DNA from: Pantoea coffeiphila | Lineage (GTDB): Bacteria > Pseudomonadota > Gammaproteobacteria > Enterobacterales > Enterobacteriaceae | Direction of reading: 5' to 3' | NCBI RefSeq assembly: GCF_016909495.1 | Contig: NZ_JAFBFW010000001.1 | Coordinates: forward strand, 930,001 to 994,000 | Length of the DNA: 64,000 nt | Shown: positions 18,643 to 25,774 of the stretch, piece after piece | How positions within the stretch are numbered: position 1 is the stretch's first letter | How the letters are laid out: each line of letters starts with the position of its first letter | Notes under the pieces: generated by a model | What the model saw: the letters and a program-made list of their open reading frames with translations, nothing else | Told to the model about the DNA's origin: nothing | Databases searched by the model: none | Program-made: the position numbers and the translations under genes

Positions 18643-19362
18643 TTAATGCTCCAGCGTGAGTTCAATCATGTCGGCACGCGTCAGGCTGACGGAGTATTCC
18701 GCCATCGCGCCGCTGCCGTTACGGGTATTCAGGGTGCGCACGCAGAGCAGCGGTGCATGCAGCGTGACTTCCAGCAGACGGCTCTCTTTTGCCTGTGCGC
18801 GGCGGGCAGCGATGCGCGTCTGCTTGCGCGTCAGATCTTCGCCCAGCTGCTGGCTGATAAAGTCGTGCAGCGATCCGCTGGTAAACTTTTGCAGCTGCGG
18901 CCACCAGTCCAGATCGGGCAGGTAGTGATTAATCACGCACACCGGCACGCCGTTAACCCGGCGAAGGGTGCGCAGGTGGATCACCGTATCGCCCTCGTTA
19001 CAGGCCAGCGCGGCGGCCACTTCAGCGTTGCAGGGGCGTAACACGGCCAGCAGGCGTTCGCTGGTGGGATGGCTCCCCTGCTCCATCAGGTTCTGGCTGA
19101 ACCGCGCCTGTGCGTGCAGCGGGTAGTCGTACGGACGCATCAGCACCAGAATGCCAACGCCCTGACGGCGCTGAACCAGCCCTTTATCAACCAGTTCATC
19201 CACCGCGCGGCGCAGGGTATGACGGTTGACCTCATAGTGTGCGGCCAGCTGTTTTTCCGATGGCAGATACTCTCCACAGCGATAGCGGCTGCGCAGTTCA
19301 TCTTCCAGCCGGGCGGCGATGGCCTGATATAAAGTGGTCGGATGTCTGGATAAGTTGAGCAT
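18643..19362 (-). CDS. phnF: GntR/HutC-type regulator of phosphonate utilisation
   Basis: Transcriptional regulator with an N-terminal winged helix (YRCGEYLPSEKQLAAHYEVNRHTLRRAVDELVDKGLVQRRQGVG, about 30-72) and a UTRA ligand domain ending ADMIELTLEH. I choose ATG 19362 (239 residues), which has GGAG 7-8 bases upstream. The GTG at 19377 would place the ribosome site inside the gene. It is the first gene of the transcript. phnC, phnD and phnE, upstream of phnF in E. coli, are missing here, so phosphonate import must be encoded elsewhere. No clear Pho box was found upstream. Confidence 0.93.
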   Translation of the reverse strand: MLNLSRHPTTLYQAIAARLEDELRSRYRCGEYLPSEKQLAAHYEVNRHTLRRAVDELVDKGLVQRRQGVGILVLMRPYDYPLHAQARFSQNLMEQGSHPTSERLLAVLRPCNAEVAAALACNEGDTVIHLRTLRRVNGVPVCVINHYLPDLDWWPQLQKFTSGSLHDFISQQLGEDLTRKQTRIAARRAQAKESRLLEVTLHAPLLCVRTLNTRNGSGAMAEYSVSLTRADMIELTLEH

Positions 19363-19537
19363 TAAAAAAATCTCCACAGCGTCATACCCGGCGGGAAGCT
19401 GTTGTCTGCAAATTGCTGCTTCCTGCCACCGATGGGCGTTACTTTGCCGGGGTTGTGTGACACTGCGGTTAAGGGGAGATGACGTTTGTGAAAAGCTGCT
19501 AAAGCAGAGGATTCGCTGGCCGTCAGGTACTCAGGTT

Positions 19538-19639
19538 GACCGTTACGGGCAGATCGCCGAGACGCCGTCAATCCCTCCCTGTAGCCCTGGCTGCCGCATC
19601 CGTGCGGCAGTCACTCGGCTAACCTGTCCCGTAACGGTC
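19538..19639. repeat. structured repeat, class A copy 1
   Basis: A 102-base element closed by a perfect 12-bp inverted repeat (GACCGTTACGGG with CCCGTAACGGTC), then an inner stem GCCGAG / CTCGGC and a hairpin CTGCCGCATCCGTGCGGCAG. Copies 2 (20679) and 3 (56742) share the layout and the internal GACGCCGT box but have different arm sequences that still pair. Confidence 0.85.
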
Positions 19640-19710
19640 ATCCTCTCTACATGGGTGTTGCTGCCATCTCATGTCAGATTATCCGGCAGCGATACCAAAG
19701 CATTGAGGCA

Positions 19711-19810
19711 ATCGGGGCTGGACGGATTAGCGGACCGTCCGAGCACATGGATGTGCGAGGCCGAGCGGACAAGGACGTGACAGCGGGTCCGCGTTCCGGC
19801 CAGCCCCGAT
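19711..19810. repeat. structured repeat, class B copy 1
   Basis: A 100-base element bounded by an 11-bp perfect inverted repeat (ATCGGGGCTGG with CCAGCCCCGAT), a second stem CGGAC / GTCCG, and a hairpin GCACATGGATGTGC. The second copy is at 56949. In both places class B sits roughly 70-105 bases after a class A element. Confidence 0.8.
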
Positions 19811-19903
19811 AAGCCAGACACAGGATCTTAAGCAACTCCATGCGCACATCGCTCCATATCTGACTTATAGTTATTAGCTCTGCCCCAAAACAGGAAACGC
19901 AAC

Positions 19904-20563
19904 ATGGATCAACAACGCTGGGCCGCCGTCGATAATTACCTGATTCAACAACTCGTCCCGCAGGATGAGGCCCTGCTGGCCGCACTGGATGCCAACAAAA
20001 ACGCTGGACTGCCGCCGATTGACGTGGCCCCTAATCAGGGAAAGTTACTCTATCTGTTCGCCAAAATGATCGGTGCCAGACGCATTCTGGAGATCGGCAC
20101 GCTGGGTGGGTACAGCACCATCTGGCTGGCACGTGCGCTGCCGGACGATGGCAAAGTGATCACCCTTGAGTATCAGCCGCGCCACGCCGAAATCGCCAGT
20201 CACAACATTCGCCGCGCCGGGCTGGAAAGCAAAGTGACCATCCTGGTGGGTGCCGCACGGGATACGCTGCCAACCCTCGAAGGTTCCGCCCCGTTCGATA
20301 TGATCTTTATCGACGCCGACAAGCAAAATAACCCGATCTATCTGGAGTGGGCGCTAAAATACTCGCGTTCCGGCACCGTAATCATCGGTGATAACGTGGT
20401 ACGCAGCGGGAAAATTACCGATGCCGAAGATGCCGATCCGAATCTCCAGGGGCTGCGGGAATTTCTCAGCCTGGTGGGCAACGACGATCGGCTGGAAGCC
20501 ACGGCGGTTCAAACCGTCGGAGCCAAAGGCTGGGATGGACTGGCGATGGCGCGGGTGAAATAA
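19904..20563 (+). CDS. class I SAM-dependent O-methyltransferase, caffeoyl-CoA OMT type
   Basis: The 219 residues of methyltransferase family 3 include the SAM-binding motif I LEIGTLGGYSTIWLA (about 61-75), an acidic motif VITLEYQP, and FDMIFIDADKQNNPIYLEWAL with the metal-binding acidic residues, then IIGDNVVRSG. Such enzymes methylate catechol-like hydroxyls with Mg2+. The gene stands alone between repeat elements, so its substrate is not indicated. Start ATG 19904 has GGAAACG upstream. Confidence 0.87.
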   Translation: MDQQRWAAVDNYLIQQLVPQDEALLAALDANKNAGLPPIDVAPNQGKLLYLFAKMIGARRILEIGTLGGYSTIWLARALPDDGKVITLEYQPRHAEIASHNIRRAGLESKVTILVGAARDTLPTLEGSAPFDMIFIDADKQNNPIYLEWALKYSRSGTVIIGDNVVRSGKITDAEDADPNLQGLREFLSLVGNDDRLEATAVQTVGAKGWDGLAMARVK

Positions 20564-20678
20564 GATAAGTTTGAACCTGGCGGCCGTTATCTGGCCCATC
20601 TATGACGTCCCGTTCCAGCCTTTCTGGCTTCTGTGTCGCTGTTTTTAAAACCGGGCTGTGGTAGCCGGGGTAGGTCCG

Positions 20679-20778
20679 AGCGTTACGGGCAGATCGCCGG
20701 GACGCCGTAAACACCTCCATGTGGGCTTGGCTGCCGCATCCCTGCGGCAGACACCCGGCTAACCTGTCCCGTAGCGCT
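20679..20778. repeat. structured repeat, class A copy 2, inside imperfect direct repeats
   Basis: A 100-base element with arms AGCGTTACGGG / CCCGTAGCGCT (one G.U pair), inner stem GCCGGG / CCCGGC and hairpin CTGCCGCATCCCTGCGGCAG. Related flanking stretches lie on each side (about 20626-20663 and 20786-20824: GGCTTCTGT.TCGC followed by TTTTAAAACC), with a third degenerate copy near 20848-20875. Confidence 0.82.
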
Positions 20779-21061
20779 CTGCCCTTTTGGCTTCTGTTTC
20801 GCGATTTTAAAACCAGGCCGGGTGGTCATTCCTTGAGGTTTTGCGCGGCTGTCTTTGAAAACGGGCGGTGGTGGTTGGGGGGGCTCCCAGTATTGCGGAG
20901 AACGATGCCAGCCATGAGGACATCCCCGAGTGGGGATTTGCACTCACCTGACCATACATTTGCATTTTACCTGCCTGTTTGCATTTCATTTGGACATCTG
21001 CCACAACAAAATGAAAACAAGTCATCTACTGAATTGACTGACGGCTTTGAGCGAATTGCGG

Positions 21062-21133
21062 AATTAACGCTGTGCTCTGCGGAAAATTTAAAACGCAGCG
21101 TAAAATTTGTCCGACAGCAACGTCTTGTTAGCG
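21062..21133 (-). repeat. attC-like integron recombination site 1
   Basis: A 72-base site on the minus strand: CGCTAAC core, spacer AAGACGT, arm TGCTGTCGGACAAATTTT, then the complementary AAATTTTCCGCAGAGCA, spacer CAGC and closing core GTTAATT. Arms pair as TGCT/AGCA, CGG/CCG and AAATTT/AAATTT with unpaired bases, the folded shape expected of attC sites. It overlaps the ancestral stop codon of the Cap15-like gene, as cassette genes often do. Same length as site 2. Confidence 0.68.
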
Positions 21134-21790
21134 TCGGTTCTCATCTTCAGTTACGGGGTGCTCACCAAGATTGTCTGGCAACTCCTCCAATAGCTCTTTT
21201 GAGTGATACTGAAGAACTATTTCTCCTTTGTTAGTCTCTCTGTCCAATATCTACCAACTAACTTTTGTTTCGGCTTTTCAATAATTTTGAACATCGCTTT
21301 TCCACCATGAAGGATGCTCCGCTCGATTAAACTTAGTCGAGGCCTGCTAGTATAGTAACATGCTAAGTTTTTAATCTTCCTCTCAGGATAAATAAGAAAA
21401 ACCTCTGAATAAGAAATGCTTTCCATTTCACTCGCGAGCATCATGTAGCTAGTTTAAAAAAAATGATTGGTTGGCCCTGAACATGATAGGTATAGGAGCA
21501 GGTTTTTCACCTGTCTCTAGATGTATCCAATCTGAATAAATATAACCTGCCCAGGTCTCGTTTAAATCTGGAAAAGGAACAAGCCAATCTCTAAATATAC
21601 TGAACTTCAAGCCCCATTTAACGAACGCTGCCACAATTAAAAGGTCAACAGTCACCACTTTAGGAGCAAGCCCGAAAAAATCTTCTACCTTTGACAAGTC
21701 TAAGCCGCCAAAGTATGCGAGGGAAAACTAAGCGACCGCTGAAATGGTGACCAATAGATACATCGAGCTTTTAATCGTCACATTACGCAT
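21128..21790 (-). pseudogene. Cap15-like CBASS effector (2TM plus beta-rich domain), broken
   Basis: Putative cyclic-nucleotide-activated membrane effector of a CBASS anti-phage system, now inactivated. From ATG 21790: MRNVTIKSSMYLLVTISAVA, then an in-frame TAG (21730-21728) inside TM1, then the second hydrophobic segment (VTVDLLIVAAFVKWG). The beta-rich sensor follows (FPDLNETWAGYIYSDWIHLE). The frame shifts near 21450, resumes as ESISYSEVFLIYPERKIKN...LSLIERSILHGGKAMF..KLVGRYWTER, and shifts again near 21230, where the other frame restores KGEIVLQYHSKELLEEL to a TAA at 21130-21128. That makes three lesions. Low GC unlike the neighbours. It follows the CD-NTase remnant by 10 bases. Family assignment is from remembered pattern (SMODS-associated 2TM/beta domain). 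Confidence 0.68.
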
Positions 21791-21799
21791 TATTTGAAC

Positions 21800-22317
21800 T
21801 CAAAAATAATTCCAAGTGGCTTCAGCAAACCCTCGTCCATCTTCCCGAGTCCATTTTTGATTTTGGTGAAACAAAAAAATGCATTTATTTATCTCCAACC
21901 AACGACCAGTGATTGGCTCATCGCCTTGTAGACTATTCCAAATATGGATAAGCATATCTCGAAAACATTCTGTCCATGTAAGATGTGCGAATACGTTGTC
22001 CGGACAGTTGAATGCTAAACACTCCATAAAGAAAGATGGTAATTCACGAAACGCTCTATCATCTGCCATCGCGTTTTCAATACGTTTTAGGAGCCGTGCT
22101 CCTTTTTTATAGGCATAGCCAGTTCTTTTTTTCTTGGCTATTCCATTTTCTTTTTGTTAGCGTAATATCCTTTAGCATAAACCTTTAATGAGCAATTATT
22201 GAACGGTGCATGTGAATCTATCGCTTGCCGAATCATCCGCTCTGTTCGTTCTTGCTTGTCTTTTTCAGTGTCACTTGAAGGACCAATCTATCCTGACAAT
22301 ATATCTTCCAAACTCAT
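21800..22317 (-). pseudogene. CBASS CD-NTase (SMODS nucleotidyltransferase), internally deleted
   Basis: Remnant of the signal-making enzyme of a CBASS system. From ATG 22317 (GAGGG ribosome site) the N-terminus reads MSLEDILSG, a TAG at codon 10 (22290-22288, where relatives are expected to have Trp), then DTEKDKQERTERMIRQAIDS and CSLKVYAKGYYAN. This is the start of the nucleotidyltransferase motif, with KGSY changed to KGYY. The catalytic Asp region is then missing: after about 22150 a different frame gives the C-terminal domain RTGYAYKKGARLLKRIENA, LPSFFMECLAFNCPDNVF and HQNQKWTREDGRGFAEATWNYF. Only ~174 codons remain of an expected 300 or so. It begins 17 bases after attC-like site 2, as a cassette gene would. 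Confidence 0.7.
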
Positions 22318-22334
22318 TGCTTACCCTCTGTAAA

Positions 22335-22406
22335 CGCTAACGCCTTGCTCACGGGAAAATTGGGAGCGTAGCAAGTAATTTTTCTGTGTGTAGCAAATCG
22401 TTAAGC
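22335..22406 (-). repeat. attC-like integron recombination site 2
   Basis: A 72-base minus-strand site: GCTTAAC (perfect RYYYAAC core), spacer, TTGCT arm, AAAAATT...AATTTT inner pairing, AGCAA arm, GGC, and closing GTTAGCG. It starts 5 bases after the stop of the hypothetical gene at 22412 and ends 17 bases before the CD-NTase start, exactly the gene-attC-gene order of integron cassettes. It shares AATTTTCC..AGCA..GCGTTA with site 1. Confidence 0.72.
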
Positions 22407-22411
22407 ATATA

Positions 22412-23053
22412 TTACAGCCACTCACCTAATATTTGATTACGATAAAAGTCAGAATGAATATCATACTGAGGATCCACATTTGCAGAGTACAAATAAAACA
22501 GCTCATTTTGAGGTAAGTTAACTATGTCACCTAGCCACATAATTACATAACCGCCTTTATTCACTCCATATGGAATATTAATTCCACCTGGACCATTAAT
22601 GCGACCAGCACTTTCTGTTTGCTTCTGAAGCTTATAGCCTTCCGCATGCTCAAACTTTACTAAAACATTTTTATCGAAATATACAGGAGTCAAAAAACCA
22701 TTTGATGGAATATCTCTAATCAGTCCAGGTATGAAAAAATGTTCCGCTGGAGAATATTTAAATTCTGTCTGTTCACCGACAGGAAGCTTCCCCCTATTAA
22801 ATCTACCAAACTGATTTATTCGGACTTCACTTTTACCTTGTTTCTTAGCATCTTCAATGTAATTTTTTATGATATGTACTGCCGAAATAGAGAAGCGAAT
22901 CTGGCCGCTGCTTTTATTTAGCAAATACGGAAGGCAATCCAAAACAACCCTCATTCCATCATAGTAGAATGTTTTTCTCTGAGCACAGAACTCTAAAGGA
23001 CTACCATCTAGGTCAAAGTAGCTATTATAGCCTTCTAAACTATCTATTTTCAA
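22412..23053 (-). CDS. hypothetical cassette protein
   Basis: 213 residues with no signal peptide or membrane segment. I do not recognise a named family. Visible features are an N-terminal FDLDGSPLEFCAQRKTFYYDGMR segment, a central basic part with KSEVRINQFGRFNRG, and a C-terminal YVIMWLGDIVNLPQNELFYLYSANVDP segment ending LGEWL. The ending looks abrupt and the protein could be a truncated form of something longer (low certainty). It is AT-rich like the adjoining CBASS remnants, and is bounded by attC-like sites at 23151-23213 and 22335-22406. It may be a defence or phage-related cassette gene, but nothing in the sequence proves that. Confidence 0.62.
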   Translation of the reverse strand: MKIDSLEGYNSYFDLDGSPLEFCAQRKTFYYDGMRVVLDCLPYLLNKSSGQIRFSISAVHIIKNYIEDAKKQGKSEVRINQFGRFNRGKLPVGEQTEFKYSPAEHFFIPGLIRDIPSNGFLTPVYFDKNVLVKFEHAEGYKLQKQTESAGRINGPGGINIPYGVNKGGYVIMWLGDIVNLPQNELFYLYSANVDPQYDIHSDFYRNQILGEWL

Positions 23054-23150
23054 TTTCTCACTCCTGCATGCCTAAAAATCCGTTCTCAAAGGTAGCCTGT
23101 TCGCAAATAGAACATTTTCAAAAATTATTTACAAAACTTAACCCATGCCA

Positions 23151-23213
23151 AACTAACGCTAATGTAAATCTATTTCAACAAGTTTTTCTGAAATAAGTAA
23201 ATTTGCGTTCGGC
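23151..23213 (-). repeat. attC-like site 3 (weaker)
   Basis: A 63-base minus-strand palindromic region: GCCGAAC ... TTATTTC with GAAATAGA ... GCG-GTTAGTT, framed by ATGCC and GGCAT outside. The core fits RYYYAAC at 6 of 7 and the inner arms pair only partly. Its position about 100 bases upstream of the hypothetical gene fits the end of a previous cassette. Confidence 0.45.
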
Positions 23214-23501
23214 ATAATTTATACAGGCAGTGCTAGTTGTTCACGAATTTACTCAAGCTGGATACTGGAGAATTTATCCAGCGGTTTGTAACAGTAAAAG
23301 AAATGATAATCAGGCATTTACCACAACGCCGAATGTCATGTTTTGGCACACAGCAAACATTCGTACATTCACAACATGTACCGCCAGATTTTGCTGGCGA
23401 TGGTCGTGAAAATTGCAAACGGGTAGTAAGACCGGATGCAGTTACTCACCCTAGTCTGAACCGATCCTGATGTTTTTCAGGCAACACCGAAGAAAACAGC
23501 A
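23214..23501. other. unassigned AT-rich stretch upstream of the cassette sites
   Basis: No recognisable gene or integron integrase. A 61-codon minus-strand frame (23418-23233) ends 19 bases before attC-like site 3 and could be the tail of an older cassette gene, but its sequence (Cys-rich TCCECTNVCCVPKHD) matches nothing I know. Confidence 0.35.
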
Positions 23502-23695
23502 GGCTGGCCGTGCACCCGGGCGGGACATCCGCAGCGCTGAACGCAGAAAGGAAGCCAGGATTCCCCCGCACGGACGCGGGGGAAAGGCACAGCCGGGGCA
23601 GGACGCCCCGTCTATTCCGATTCGTCAGGCTGACGCACGCAGTGATGGCACCGCATCGCGGCGCCAGGACAGGACCAGACGGGGCACGGCCAGCC
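23502..23695. repeat. structured repeat, class C copy 1
   Basis: A 194-base element ending in a perfect 12-bp inverted repeat (GGCTGGCCGTGC / GCACGGCCAGCC). Read on the minus strand it contains GGTCCTG..GCGCCGC.ATGCGGTGCC, the hairpins GGGGCGTCCTGCCCC and CCCCGCGTCCGTGCGGGG, and the tail GCGTTCAGCGCTGCGGATG shared with copies at 31231, 31480 and 62947. It lies between the cassette island and the hydantoinase genes. An imperfect 9-base tandem (CACCAACAA-like) adjoins at about 23723-23750. Confidence 0.82.
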
Positions 23696-23794
23696 AGCGC
23701 GATCGCCGCGACTTACCGACAGCACCAACAACACCGACAACATCAATAACAGCCAGCGCTATCACCGATACTGACAGGCAAAACGGTGGCCCCG

Positions 23795-25774
23795 CTACGC
23801 CGCACTCAGCGCAGGAAACTGCGCCATCAGCCGGGCAAACAATCCCGCCATCTGCTCATCCAGCGGTAGATCGCTCCCCTCGCCCTTCTGCACCGCAGCA
23901 AACACCTGATGCTTAAGGAAATGACGCCACACCACAGGCCGCTCGGCAAGGAATGCAGTCAGCAGACGATAGCGATCCTCCGTCCACAGCGCCTCAAAGC
24001 CTTCGCGCGCCGCCCCCACATCAAAATGCTTATCGCCCGCACCCGGCATTACCGCCCGTAATGCTTCGGTAGCAGACAGATCGATTTCACCGCGCTGCAC
24101 CACCACGCCGTACTGCTCGCGCGCCGCCTGCTCGCTGAGAAATCCGCACTGTACGTCCCGCAGCACCGCCTGCGCATCGCGATCTTTTGCCGCGCCGTAG
24201 CCGCCCGCGCCTGGCCCTTTCACCGTCACCACATCTCCCGGCCCGCAGTGAATGACATCGGTATTGCCGTGTTCAATGACGCTGCCGTCGGGGCGCGTGG
24301 TGCGGAACCAGGAAGTGCTCCCCGCACGCCCACCCGCCGCACCGGCGGAGGAAAACACCGAACGGTTGCGGTTGCGCGCGGTGATGGTGGTATTCGGTGC
24401 GAACACCTCAAACGCCATCTCCGTTGCCAGCCCGCCGCGATATTTCCCGGCTCCGGCGCTGTCCGCCGCCAGCCCGTAACGATGGAAGCGCACCGGCACT
24501 TCGGCCTCGTTGATCTCGATCGGTGTGTTCTTCAGGAACGCCGACAGCCCGCCGGAACCGTCCGGCCCGTCGTGTTTTGGCGTGCCGCCCGCACCGCCGC
24601 CGACCGGGCCAAGTGAAGCCACCACGGTACGGTTCTGCGCATCCACAGTACGGATATTAATAATCGAATTACCGCCCGGCGAGTTAGCGGGCAACCTGTC
24701 AGGCATCGCCAGCGAAAACGCCCCCACGGTGGCAATCTGCGACATCGCGCAGGTCAGCGAACGCATCCCTACCGCCGCCGGTGCCTCACAGTTCATTATC
24801 GTGCCCGGCGGCAGAATGGCGCGTGTTGGCCGCAGGGTTCCGGCATTCAGCAGCAGGGAACGGTCAAGAGTCGACAACACATAGGTCACGCCGACCAGCG
24901 CCAGCGGGTGCCGCTCGCGGCCGCCGGTGGGCATATTCAGCGATGAAGCCAGCTGCGGATCGCTGCCGGTGTAGTCCAGCTCCAGACTGTCGCCTTTGAT
25001 CCGCAGAGTGATCGCGATACGGCACGGGTAGCCCCCCTCGCCGTCTTCGTCTGCATAATCGGCATAGAAATATTCACCATCGGGAATGGTACTGATAATC
25101 GACCGCGCCTGCTGCTCGGCGTAGTCGAGAATGCCTTCAACGCCGGTCAGGAAGTCATCGATACCGAAGCGGGCGATAATCTCCTGCACTTTGCGCTCGC
25201 CGATATTCACCGAGGCGATCTGCGCGTTGAAGTCACCCCAGTTCTGATCCGGCGCACGCACGTTCAGCCGCATAATCTGCGCTACCGCCTCATTCATCTG
25301 ACCGCCGCTAATGATTTTCAGCGGCGGAATGCGAATGCCTTCCTGCACGATCTCGGTCAGGGATCGCGACAGCGAAGCAGGCACCGCGCCGCCCACGTCG
25401 GTGTTGTGAATATGGCCGACCACAAAGCAGACGATTTCACCCTGGTGGAACACCGGCTTCCAGATATGGATATCCGGCGAGTGGGTCGCCACATTTCCGG
25501 CATAGGAATCGTTGGTGATGCAGATATCCCCTTCCTGATAGCCGTCGATCAGCGCCAGCACCGGGCCGTAGTCAATCCCACTGTACCAGGGCGCGCCGAA
25601 GCTGCGCGGCGAGGCAAAGGCCAGCCCGTCGCGGCTGACGATCTGACAGGAAAAATCTTCCGTCTCTTTAACAAAGGTGGAATGCGCAGTGCGCATCAGC
25701 GTAAACGCCATCGCGTCGGCCGCGGCCGCACAGTAGTTGGCGAGGATCTGCAGGTTACGGCCATCAATTGCCAT
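23795..25774 (-). CDS. hydantoinase B / oxoprolinase beta-type subunit
   Basis: The 659-residue HyuB-family subunit of an ATP-dependent hydantoinase/5-oxoprolinase/acetophenone-carboxylase type enzyme. Family features include DFSCQIVSRDGLAFASPRSFG, HSPDIHIWKPVFHQGEIVCFVVGHIHNTDVGG, the glycine-rich SPGGNS and GGGAGGTPKHDGPDGSGG, and a C-terminal GPGAGGYGAAKDRD. The start ATG 25774 overlaps the end of the HyuA gene by 11 bases, so the two are co-translated. The reaction is probably ring opening of a cyclic amide (5-oxoproline or hydantoin). The exact substrate cannot be inferred. Confidence 0.88.
   Translation of the reverse strand: MAIDGRNLQILANYCAAAADAMAFTLMRTAHSTFVKETEDFSCQIVSRDGLAFASPRSFGAPWYSGIDYGPVLALIDGYQEGDICITNDSYAGNVATHSPDIHIWKPVFHQGEIVCFVVGHIHNTDVGGAVPASLSRSLTEIVQEGIRIPPLKIISGGQMNEAVAQIMRLNVRAPDQNWGDFNAQIASVNIGERKVQEIIARFGIDDFLTGVEGILDYAEQQARSIISTIPDGEYFYADYADEDGEGGYPCRIAITLRIKGDSLELDYTGSDPQLASSLNMPTGGRERHPLALVGVTYVLSTLDRSLLLNAGTLRPTRAILPPGTIMNCEAPAAVGMRSLTCAMSQIATVGAFSLAMPDRLPANSPGGNSIINIRTVDAQNRTVVASLGPVGGGAGGTPKHDGPDGSGGLSAFLKNTPIEINEAEVPVRFHRYGLAADSAGAGKYRGGLATEMAFEVFAPNTTITARNRNRSVFSSAGAAGGRAGSTSWFRTTRPDGSVIEHGNTDVIHCGPGDVVTVKGPGAGGYGAAKDRDAQAVLRDVQCGFLSEQAAREQYGVVVQRGEIDLSATEALRAVMPGAGDKHFDVGAAREGFEALWTEDRYRLLTAFLAERPVVWRHFLKHQVFAAVQKGEGSDLPLDEQMAGLFARLMAQFPALSAA

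Noticed and set aside
19378..19537. Pho box upstream of phnF
   Set aside because: No pair of CTGTCAT-like repeats with 4-base spacing could be found.
21217..21444. separate small gene of 75 codons
   Set aside because: It is the out-of-frame continuation of the Cap15-like pseudogene, not an independent gene.
23214..23501. integron integrase or attI next to the attC-like sites
   Set aside because: No tyrosine-recombinase motif or intI-specific segment in any frame of this interval.
23470..23916. 148-codon plus-strand frame across class C copy 1
   Set aside because: Low-complexity translation of a structured repeat and its flank; runs antisense into the HyuB end.
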